The position numbers and the translations under genes were made by a program. From assembly GCA_963708425.1 (NCBI GenBank), contig OY970206.1, forward strand, positions 2,418,001-2,482,000: a DNA stretch of 64,000 nt. The letters run 5' to 3'. Shown here piece by piece: positions 43,702 to 51,248 of the stretch. Position 1 is the stretch's first letter, and every line of letters starts with the position of its first letter. The notes beneath the pieces are model-generated. The model did not search any database and was not told the DNA's origin. It worked only from the letters and a program-made list of their open reading frames with translations. Source of the DNA: JACMNW01 sp963708425. GTDB taxonomy: Bacteria > Pseudomonadota > Alphaproteobacteria > Rhodobacterales > Rhodobacteraceae.

Positions 43702-45612
43702 GTGGGTAACGCGAGAAATATCGCATTCTGGGTCGTCCTGCTGTTGCTGGTTCTTGCCCTTTTCAACCTGTTCAGCGGCAGCCAAGGCACCACCACCGGG
43801 CGCGATCTGTCTTATTCCGAGTTCATGGAAAAAGTGAATGCGGGTGAAGTCTCCAGTGTTCTGCTGGACGGTGAGCGGGTTGTGATCAAGGGGTCGGACG
43901 GCAATACCTATATTGCGATCAAGCCGGAGGGCGAGGAAGTTGCCGATACGCTGATCAACAAGGGCGTTGGGGTGACGGTCAAGTCGCAAGAGCAATCGGG
44001 GATATTTTCTTTGATTTCCCTATGGCTGCCGTTCCTTGTGCTGATCGGTATCTGGATTTTCTTCATGAACCGGATGCAGGGCGGCGGGCGCGGTGGGGCC
44101 ATGGGTTTTGGCAAATCGCGCGCCAAGTTGCTGACCGAAAAGCAGGGCCGGGTTACGTTTGACGACGTGGCGGGCATTGATGAGGCCAAGGAAGAGCTGG
44201 AAGAGATTGTCGAGTTTCTGCGCAATCCGCAGAAGTTCAGCCGCTTGGGTGGCAAGATTCCGAAAGGCGCGTTGCTGGTTGGCCCGCCCGGCACAGGTAA
44301 GACATTGCTGGCGCGCGCGATTGCGGGTGAAGCCGGGGTGCCGTTCTTTACCATCTCGGGGTCCGACTTTGTGGAAATGTTTGTCGGCGTCGGTGCAAGC
44401 CGGGTGCGCGACATGTTCGAACAGGCGAAAAAGAATGCGCCTTGTATTGTGTTCATCGACGAAATTGATGCCGTGGGCCGGGCCCGCGGCGTTGGCATAG
44501 GCGGCGGCAATGACGAGCGTGAACAGACGTTGAACCAGTTGCTGGTTGAAATGGACGGGTTCGAGGCGAACGAAGGCGTGATCATCGTGGCGGCGACAAA
44601 CCGCAAGGATGTGCTTGACCCGGCGTTGCTGCGGCCCGGCCGATTTGACCGGACCATTCATGTGCCGAACCCCGATATCAAAGGGCGCGAAAAGATTCTG
44701 AATGTGCATGCGCGCAAAGTGCCGCTGGGGCCGGATGTCGATTTGCGGGTGATTGCGCGTGGTAGCCCCGGTTTCTCGGGTGCCGATCTGATGAACCTGG
44801 TGAACGAGGCGGCATTGCTCGCTGCCCGCGTTGGCCGCCGCTTTGTGACCATGGACGATTTCGAGCGCGCCAAGGACAAAGTGATGATGGGGGCGGAACG
44901 CCGGTCTATGGTGTTGACTGCCGATCAGAAGGAAAAGACTGCGTATCACGAGGCGGGCCATGCCATTGTCGGCATCAACATGCCGAAGTGCGACCCGGTG
45001 TATAAGGCGACCATCATTCCGCGCGGTGGCGCGTTGGGGATGGTGGTCAGTCTGCCGGAAATGGACCGCATCCAGTTCTTCAAGGATGAGGGCAAGCAGA
45101 AGCTGGCGATGACCATGGCGGGTAAAGCCGCTGAGATTATCAAATACGGGCCGGAAAGTGTATCTTCCGGGCCTGCTGGCGATATTCAGCAAGCGTCGGC
45201 ACTGGCGCGGGCGATGGTGATGCGCTGGGGCATGTCTGACAAGGTTGGCAATATCGACTATTCCGAAGCGCATGAAGGCTATCAGGGCAATACAGCTGGG
45301 TTTTCGGTATCTGCCGAAACCAAGACGCTGATTGAGGCCGAAGTGAAGGCGCTGATCGACGAAGGCTATGATACTGCGCGCCGGGTGTTGTTGGACAAGA
45401 ACGACGACTTTGAGCGTTTGGCGAAGGGGTTGTTGGAGTATGAAACGCTGACGGGCGATCAGATCCGCAAAGTGATTGCGGGCGAGGCGCTGGACAGTGA
45501 AGACGATGCCGACAAACCTACGCCGGATGGGCCGCCGCCCTCTGTCGCGGCGATTCCGAAAACCAAACCGCGCGCACCGAAAGCTGGTTTGGAGCCGAAA
45601 CCTTCGGTTTGA
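43702..45612 (+). CDS. ftsH: ATP-dependent zinc metalloprotease FtsH
   Basis: A 636-residue membrane protease. Two helices (about 5-22 and 105-122) around a periplasmic domain, AAA+ module with Walker A GPPGTGKTLLARAIAGEAG, Walker B CIVFIDEIDAVGRARG and second region of homology (ATNRKDVLDPALLRPGRFDR as pattern), then the zinc site HEAGH. Start is GTG 43702 with GAGGAG 8 bases upstream, giving the usual MGNARNIAFW. Degrades LpxC, sigma-32 and unassembled membrane proteins in model species. Confidence 0.96.
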   Translation: MGNARNIAFWVVLLLLVLALFNLFSGSQGTTTGRDLSYSEFMEKVNAGEVSSVLLDGERVVIKGSDGNTYIAIKPEGEEVADTLINKGVGVTVKSQEQSGIFSLISLWLPFLVLIGIWIFFMNRMQGGGRGGAMGFGKSRAKLLTEKQGRVTFDDVAGIDEAKEELEEIVEFLRNPQKFSRLGGKIPKGALLVGPPGTGKTLLARAIAGEAGVPFFTISGSDFVEMFVGVGASRVRDMFEQAKKNAPCIVFIDEIDAVGRARGVGIGGGNDEREQTLNQLLVEMDGFEANEGVIIVAATNRKDVLDPALLRPGRFDRTIHVPNPDIKGREKILNVHARKVPLGPDVDLRVIARGSPGFSGADLMNLVNEAALLAARVGRRFVTMDDFERAKDKVMMGAERRSMVLTADQKEKTAYHEAGHAIVGINMPKCDPVYKATIIPRGGALGMVVSLPEMDRIQFFKDEGKQKLAMTMAGKAAEIIKYGPESVSSGPAGDIQQASALARAMVMRWGMSDKVGNIDYSEAHEGYQGNTAGFSVSAETKTLIEAEVKALIDEGYDTARRVLLDKNDDFERLAKGLLEYETLTGDQIRKVIAGEALDSEDDADKPTPDGPPPSVAAIPKTKPRAPKAGLEPKPSV

Positions 45613-45707
45613 TGCTTGCGCGTTCGCCGGGCTTGCTGTTGTTGTCTGACTGACATGACGGCAGGGTAAGCCCGGTGGACCGTTGCAGACATTGATCGGG
45701 GTTCGGC

Positions 45708-46685
45708 ATGATCCGATATTACAGCTATGAGGCGGGGCGTCTGGCCCTTTGCGGTGATCCGGAACCCAACTTTGGCCGGGTTGTCTGGATCGACATGATC
45801 AGCCCATCGGTTGAGGATGAGGTTCTGATCGAACGCCTGACCGGCTTTAACGTGCCGACGCGCGAAGACATGCAGGAAATCGAAATGTCGTCGCGGACCT
45901 ATGACGAGGCGGGGGTGCTGTTTTTGACAGCACCAGTGCTGGCGACATCCTTGCAGGATAAAACCGTATCGGCGCCCGTGAGTTTCGTGCTCGCAGGTAG
46001 TCGATTGGTGACGGTGCGGTACCACGAGCCGTATTCGTTTGTGCGGTTTGTTGAAAGTGCGGCCCGGCAGGTGCAGGGATGCAGCACAGGGCAGGCGGTG
46101 TTGATTGGGTTACTGGAAACCATCGTTGACCGGCTGGCCGATATTCTGGAGGGTCAGGGCCGGGTACAGACTGATATTTCAAAAGCGATCTTTGTGCCAA
46201 AGCGCAGTTCCAAAACGGCAACCAGATTAAGCAACGTGCTATTGCGGATTGGTGCGTCGGAAGAGATTAACGGCATGGCGGGGGAATCTTTGGTGGCGAT
46301 TCAGCGGTTGTCGGGGTTCCTCGCGGCGCGGTCGATGCCGAAGGCGGCAGGCAAGACGGGTACGCAAGACAAAGTGCGGCTGAAGACGTTGCTGCGTGAT
46401 ACGGCGTCGTTGCAGGATTATGCGGGGACGCAGAAGCAAAAGCTGGTGTTTTTGCTGGATGCGACGTTGGGCATGATCAACATTCAGCAATCCGATATCA
46501 TCAAGGTGTTTTCGGTGGTGGCGTTCGTGTTTCTGCCGCCGACGTTGATCGCGTCGATCTACGGGATGAATTTCAAGCATATGCCAGAGCTGGATTGGCC
46601 TTGGGGCTATCCGATGGCGATTGGTTTGATGGTGCTGTCGGCGATTTTGCCCTACGCGTATTTCAAGCGTAAGGGCTGGATGTAG
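45708..46685 (+). CDS. corA: Magnesium/cobalt transport protein CorA
   Basis: A 325-residue channel subunit. Large cytoplasmic N-domain, long stalk helix, and two C-terminal helices (about 265-285 and 298-318) with the GMN selectivity motif as YGMNFKHMPEL. The C-terminus KRKGW is basic as usual. Stands 95 bases after ftsH; unrelated to it functionally. Confidence 0.95.
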   Translation: MIRYYSYEAGRLALCGDPEPNFGRVVWIDMISPSVEDEVLIERLTGFNVPTREDMQEIEMSSRTYDEAGVLFLTAPVLATSLQDKTVSAPVSFVLAGSRLVTVRYHEPYSFVRFVESAARQVQGCSTGQAVLIGLLETIVDRLADILEGQGRVQTDISKAIFVPKRSSKTATRLSNVLLRIGASEEINGMAGESLVAIQRLSGFLAARSMPKAAGKTGTQDKVRLKTLLRDTASLQDYAGTQKQKLVFLLDATLGMINIQQSDIIKVFSVVAFVFLPPTLIASIYGMNFKHMPELDWPWGYPMAIGLMVLSAILPYAYFKRKGWM

Positions 46686-46689
46686 CGCA

Positions 46690-47266
46690 ATGCCAGCGCT
46701 TTTGCCGACGGATTTTGAAGGGACGATGACCTGGCTTGGCCGGGTTGTAGCGAAGCCTGCCGCGCTGGCGTCGGTGCCGGAGGTTGAGGTGTTTGCCGGG
46801 TTCGCTGGGGTCGAGGGCGAGGTGCATGCCGGGCTGACGCGGGCGTCTTGCAGCAGGGTGACGGGGTAGTATCCGCGCGGGACCGAGATCCGGAATGTGC
46901 GGCAGTTTTCGGTGCTGTCGGCCGAAGAATTGGCGATGATTGCGCGGGATATGGGGTTGGCGCAGCTGGACCCAAGTTTGCTGGGGGCGAGTTTGGTTAT
47001 TTCGGGGATACCGGATTTCAGCCATTTGCCGCCGTCATCACGGTTGCAGGTGGATGGCGGTGCGACATTGGTGTTGGATATGGAAAACCGGCCCTGCACC
47101 CTGCCCGCCAAGGGGATCGAAGCACTGCATCCGGGGTATGGCGCGAAGTTCAAACCAGCGGCAAAAGATCGGCGCGGGGTGACGGCTTGGGTGGAACGCG
47201 AAGGCGTGTTGCGGTTGGGAGCGAAGGTGCGGTTGCTTGTGCCGGACCCGCGGGCGTGGATTACTT
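46690..47266 (+). pseudogene. MOSC-domain protein broken by an in-frame amber codon
   Basis: Translation from ATG 46690 gives a MOSC protein: VVAKPAALASVPEVEVFAGF at the start, then ...SCSRVTG, a TAG at 46867-46869 (codon 60), and the same frame continues with YPRGTEIRNVRQFSVLSAEEL and the MOSC core ENRPCTLPAKGIEALHPGYGAKFK (the Cys is the expected cofactor/sulfur-binding residue) to PDPRAW. Homology runs through the TAG, so one base (CAG to TAG most simply) separates it from an intact gene. There is also no stop at the normal end: the frame stays open through the gap into fhs. Either a recent pseudogene, a read-through case or a sequencing error. Confidence 0.8.
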
Positions 47267-47451
47267 GGCGCAGGCGCGCGGGTAGACAAAAGCCGCGTGA
47301 TTTCCCTGTAGAATCGCCCGGCTTTCCTATCGGAAACGTGGTGCGGCGAATTTGGCGTGGGATACGTCGGAAACGCCACTTGCGGTCGCAAATGCGCTCG
47401 ATACACCAGCGTCAAAGCGGCGATCCGGCCGAGCCCTCAGGAGAGTTGATC

Positions 47452-49125
47452 ATGGCAGTGAAGACCGACATTGAAATCGCGCGCGAAGCGAAGAAAAAGC
47501 CGATCATGGAGATTGGGGCAAAGCTGGGTATTCCGGCAGAGCATTTGCTGCCCTATGGGCATGATAAGGCCAAGGTGGGCCAGGAGTTCATCAAGTCTTT
47601 GGCCGGGCGGCCGGATGGCAAGCTGATTTTGGTGACGGCGATCAACCCGACGCCTGCGGGTGAAGGCAAGACGACGACGACGGTTGGTTTGGGTGATGGC
47701 TTGAACCGGATCGGCAAGAAGGCGGTGGTGTGTATTCGCGAAGCCTCGCTTGGGCCGAATTTTGGCATGAAGGGCGGGGCTGCCGGGGGTGGCTACGCGC
47801 AGGTTGTGCCGATGGAGGAAATGAACCTGCATTTCACCGGCGATTTCCATGCCATTACATCGGCACATAACCTGCTGTCGGCGATGATTGATAACCACAT
47901 CTATTGGGGCAATGAGCTGGAAATTGACGCTCGCCGCATCGTCTGGCGCCGGGTGATGGATATGAACGACCGCGCGCTGCGTGATATCGTGGTGAACTTG
48001 GGCGGCGTGGCCAACGGTTTCCCGCGCCAGACCGGGTTTGACATTACGGTGGCGTCGGAAGTGATGGCCATTTTGTGCTTGTCGAACGATCTGGAAGACC
48101 TGCAAAAGCGGCTTGGCGATATTGTGGTCGCTTATACCCGTGAGAAAAAGGCGATCTATTGCCGCGACATCAAGGCTGATGGCGCGATGACGGTGCTGTT
48201 GAAAGACGCGATGCAGCCGAACATCGTGCAGACGCTGGAAAACAACCCGGCGTTCGTGCATGGCGGGCCGTTTGCGAACATCGCGCATGGTTGCAACTCG
48301 GTTATCGCGACGAAAACTGCGTTGAAGCTGGGCGAATACGTTGTCACCGAGGCTGGTTTCGGGGCCGATCTGGGTGCTGAGAAGTTCTTTGACATCAAGT
48401 GCCGCAAGGCCGGGCTGAAGCCGTCGGCCGCCGTCATCGTGGCGACGGTTCGTGCGATGAAGATGAATGGTGGGGTGGCGAAGGCCGATCTTGGCGCGGA
48501 AAATGTTGATGCGGTGAAAAAGGGCTGCCCAAACCTTGGCCGCCATATCGGCAACGTCAAAGGCTTTGGCGTACCAGTGGTTGTCGCGATCAACCACTTC
48601 TTCAGCGATACTGATGCCGAGATTGCGGCCGTGAAAGCCTATGTGGCGGAACAGGGCGCTGAAGCTATTTTGTGCAAGCATTGGGCTTTGGGGTCGGCTG
48701 GTATTGAAGAGCTGGCGCATAAGGTTGTGGCAATGGCGGAAGCGCCGTCCAACTTTGCGCCGCTGTATCCCGATGCGATGCCGCTGTTCCAGAAGATCGA
48801 GACGATTGCCAAGCGGATTTACCATGCGGACGAGGTGCTTGCCGACAAGTCGATCCGCGATCAGTTGAAGACGTGGGAAGCGGCGGGCTATGGCCATCTG
48901 CCGATCTGTATTGCCAAGACGCAGTATTCGTTCACGACCGACCCCTCGGTGCGCGGCGCGCCTACGGGGCATTCGGTACCGGTGCGCGAAGTGCGGCTTT
49001 CGGCGGGGGCAGGGTTCATCGTGGCGATCTGCGGTGAGATCATGACGATGCCGGGCCTGCCGCGGGTGCCGTCTGCCGAAGTGATCCGGCTGAACGATGC
49101 GGGGCATGTCGAAGGGTTGTTCTAG
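47452..49125 (+). CDS. fhs: Formate--tetrahydrofolate ligase
   Basis: A 557-residue enzyme that makes 10-formyl-THF from formate, THF and ATP. The P-loop is PTPAGEGKTTTTVGLGD near residue 65; EASLGPNFGMKGGAAGGGYAQV-type block and the C-terminal EIMTMPGLPRVPS are intact. ATG 47452 has AGGAG 9 bases before it. The upstream frame is open into the MOSC relic but that part is not homologous to Fhs. With folD nearby it forms a C1-THF set. Confidence 0.96.
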   Translation: MAVKTDIEIAREAKKKPIMEIGAKLGIPAEHLLPYGHDKAKVGQEFIKSLAGRPDGKLILVTAINPTPAGEGKTTTTVGLGDGLNRIGKKAVVCIREASLGPNFGMKGGAAGGGYAQVVPMEEMNLHFTGDFHAITSAHNLLSAMIDNHIYWGNELEIDARRIVWRRVMDMNDRALRDIVVNLGGVANGFPRQTGFDITVASEVMAILCLSNDLEDLQKRLGDIVVAYTREKKAIYCRDIKADGAMTVLLKDAMQPNIVQTLENNPAFVHGGPFANIAHGCNSVIATKTALKLGEYVVTEAGFGADLGAEKFFDIKCRKAGLKPSAAVIVATVRAMKMNGGVAKADLGAENVDAVKKGCPNLGRHIGNVKGFGVPVVVAINHFFSDTDAEIAAVKAYVAEQGAEAILCKHWALGSAGIEELAHKVVAMAEAPSNFAPLYPDAMPLFQKIETIAKRIYHADEVLADKSIRDQLKTWEAAGYGHLPICIAKTQYSFTTDPSVRGAPTGHSVPVREVRLSAGAGFIVAICGEIMTMPGLPRVPSAEVIRLNDAGHVEGLF

Positions 49126-49151
49126 TTTCTTAGTGGTCGCGCGCTTGTTAC

Positions 49152-49189
49152 GGAAAAACCGGTGCCCACTTTTCCGCAGCACGCTCTGG
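49152..49189. repeat. Alphaproteobacterial imperfect palindrome, copy 3
   Basis: GGAAAAACCGGTGCCCACTTTTCC (49152-49175, 24 bases) followed by GCAGCACGCTCTGG. GGAAAA and TTTTCC arms can pair, and CTTTTTGCC follows, so here it may also work as the fhs terminator. Confidence 0.8.
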
Positions 49190-49258
49190 CTTTTTGCCAC
49201 GTTGTTCTAGGGGTGCCTTCATCGTATGACGGCGGCACCCTGATGACGAGGCTTGCAC

Positions 49259-49555
49259 ATGAAAACCCCTGCCGATTGCACCACGATGGCCGAATTGCGG
49301 GCGGAGATTGACCGGCTGGACGCTGAGTTGGTGGCGCTGTTTGCGCAGCGCACCGGGTATATCGACCGTGCCGTTGAGATTAAATCGGATGTGGGTCTGC
49401 CGGCGCGGATTGATGCGCGGGTAGAGGAAGTGGTGGCAAATGTGCGGCGTCATGCCGTGGGGCACGGCTTGCCGCCGGACAAGTTGGAAAAGCTGTGGCG
49501 CAAATTGATCGACTGGTCGATTGAGCGCGAAGAAGACAGGTTGGGGAAGGATTGA
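49259..49555 (+). CDS. Chorismate mutase (AroQ type)
   Basis: A 98-residue all-helical protein. Pattern of the AroQ fold: LRAEIDRLDAELVALFAQRTGYIDRAVEIK with the substrate-binding Arg/Lys, then RIDARVEEVVANVRRHAVGHGLPPDKLEKLWRKLIDWSIERE as the third helix pair. Converts chorismate to prephenate for Phe/Tyr; an isochorismate-pyruvate-lyase-like role cannot be ruled out from so short a protein. ATG 49259 chosen; folD follows 2 bases after its stop. Confidence 0.88.
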   Translation: MKTPADCTTMAELRAEIDRLDAELVALFAQRTGYIDRAVEIKSDVGLPARIDARVEEVVANVRRHAVGHGLPPDKLEKLWRKLIDWSIEREEDRLGKD

Positions 49556-49557
49556 CA

Positions 49558-50448
49558 ATGACGGCCACGGTGATTGACGGCAAGGCGTTTGCGACGCGGG
49601 TACGGGCTCAGGTGCAGGCGCATGTGGGGCGGCTGCGCGAAGAGCGTGGGCTAGTGCCGGGGTTGGCTGTGGTTTTGGTGGGCGAAGACCCGGCGAGCCA
49701 GGTTTATGTGCGCAACAAGGGCACGCAGACGCTGGAAGTTGGGATGGCCAGTTTCGAGCATAAGCTGGATGCGGGGACGTCTGAGGCGGACCTGCTGGCG
49801 CTGATTGGGCGGTTGAATGCCGATCCGGCGGTGCATGGGATTTTGGTGCAATTGCCGCTGCCGGGGCATCTGAATTCGGAATTGATCATCAATTCGATTG
49901 ATCCGGCGAAGGATGTGGACGGGTTTCATATCTCCAACGTCGGGCTGTTGGGGACGGGGCAGAAATCGATGGTGCCTTGCACGCCGCTGGGCTGTTTGAT
50001 GATGCTGCGGGATTATCATGGCAGTCTGTCGGGAATGAACGCGGTGGTGGTGGGGCGCAGTAACATTGTGGGTAAGCCGATGGCGCAGTTGCTGTTGGGG
50101 GATAGCTGCACAGTGACGATTGCGCATTCGCGGACAAAGGATCTGGCGGCGGTGTGCCGGGGCGCGGATATTCTGGTGGCTGCCGTGGGTAGGCCGGAGA
50201 TGATTACTGGCGATTATGTGCGGCCCGGGGCGACGGTGATTGATGTAGGCATCAACCGGGTGGAACGGGACGGCAAAACGAAGTTGGTCGGCGACGTGCA
50301 TTATGCGTCGGCTTCTGCCGTGGCGGGAGCGATTACGCCCGTGCCGGGCGGTGTGGGGCCGATGACGATTGCGTGTTTGCTGGCGAATACGCTGACGGCG
50401 TGTTGCCGGGCGAATGGGTTGGCCGAGCCAGAGGGACTGACTGCTTAA
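49558..50448 (+). CDS. folD: Methylenetetrahydrofolate dehydrogenase/cyclohydrolase FolD
   Basis: A 296-residue bifunctional enzyme linking 5,10-methylene-THF and 10-formyl-THF. Family blocks: LAVVLVGEDPASQVYVRNKG (catalytic Tyr/Lys region), LPLPGHL, DVDGFH, VVGRSNIVGKPMAQLLL for NADP and PVPGGVGPMTIACLLANT. ATG 49558 follows the chorismate mutase stop. Works with fhs, 430 bases upstream. Ends overlap the convergent pdeM by 4 bases. Confidence 0.95.
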   Translation: MTATVIDGKAFATRVRAQVQAHVGRLREERGLVPGLAVVLVGEDPASQVYVRNKGTQTLEVGMASFEHKLDAGTSEADLLALIGRLNADPAVHGILVQLPLPGHLNSELIINSIDPAKDVDGFHISNVGLLGTGQKSMVPCTPLGCLMMLRDYHGSLSGMNAVVVGRSNIVGKPMAQLLLGDSCTVTIAHSRTKDLAAVCRGADILVAAVGRPEMITGDYVRPGATVIDVGINRVERDGKTKLVGDVHYASASAVAGAITPVPGGVGPMTIACLLANTLTACCRANGLAEPEGLTA

Positions 50449-51095
50449 CGCGGCATCGGGATAGGGATCGCGCGCGGGCCGGTTAGGATCGCGAGAGCGG
50501 TTGGGGCCATGATGCCGGTGAGTGTTTGGTGATGGCACCACAGGCCGCCGGTATAGGCACCGTAAGCGGGCAGCATCAGGCGGGATTGATCCAGCAGGAA
50601 GCAGGCGCGGGATTGGCCTGCGAGGCGGGCTTTGGGGTGGTAATGGCCTGAGACCTCGGCGGTTTGCGTGGCATCGGCGATGTGGCGGAAGGTGAGCGGG
50701 CCCAGGGTTAGCTCGGCGCGGTGGCTGCCACCGAGGTTGAGCGGGCCGGGATCGTGATTGCCTTCCACCCATGTCCAATCGCGGCCAGCCATCAGACGTG
50801 TCAGCCAAAGGCGATCTGATTCCGGCAGGCCGGCGCTGGCATCGATGTCATCAAAGCTGTCGCCGAGGCAGATGACCGCATCGGGGTTGGTGGCGGTGAT
50901 GTCGGCGTCGAGGCGGGACAAGGTTTCCCGGGTGTCGAACGGCGGCAGCAGCGTGCCACCGCGGCGGGCGAGGCGCTCGGCTTTGCCGAAGTGCAGGTCG
51001 GAGACAATCAGCAGGTTTTGGGCGGGCCAATGCAGCGCGCCGGAGGGGTGAGCGATTAAGGCGGCACCGTTGAGGGTGAAAGCGTAGGTTTTCAT
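50445..51095 (-). CDS. pdeM: Ligase-associated metallophosphoesterase PdeM
   Basis: A 216-residue calcineurin-fold phosphoesterase. Metal motifs: VSDLHFGKAE, CLGDSFDD, EGNHDPG and GHYHPKA. This is the nuclease of the 'ligase-associated DNA damage response' set, which also includes a DEXH helicase (present, 153 bases upstream), an ATP-dependent DNA ligase and a beta-lactamase-fold exonuclease (both absent from this window). ATG 51095 is used. Confidence 0.87.
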   Translation of the reverse strand: MKTYAFTLNGAALIAHPSGALHWPAQNLLIVSDLHFGKAERLARRGGTLLPPFDTRETLSRLDADITATNPDAVICLGDSFDDIDASAGLPESDRLWLTRLMAGRDWTWVEGNHDPGPLNLGGSHRAELTLGPLTFRHIADATQTAEVSGHYHPKARLAGQSRACFLLDQSRLMLPAYGAYTGGLWCHHQTLTGIMAPTALAILTGPRAIPIPMPR

Positions 51096-51248
51096 GGCGG
51101 TTGGTGTGACGGAATGGCGGGGCTGTTGCAAGCGGCGGTGGTTAAGCGGAGGCGCTGGCGCGCCGCTGCTTTGCCTCGCCTGCGCGGCGTTGCCGCTTGG
51201 CTTGAGAGGAGCGCTTCGCGCGAGGATATTTCGCAGATACGAAGTTGG

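Noticed and set aside
46897..49125. A single MOSC-Fhs fusion protein of 742 residues
   Set aside because: fhs has its own ribosome binding site and ATG at 47452; the linker has no conserved sequence. The open frame is a result of the missing MOSC stop, reported as a finding instead.
47437..49200. Minus-strand frame of 587 codons opposite fhs
   Set aside because: Shadow of the fhs gene, with His/Arg-rich sequence.
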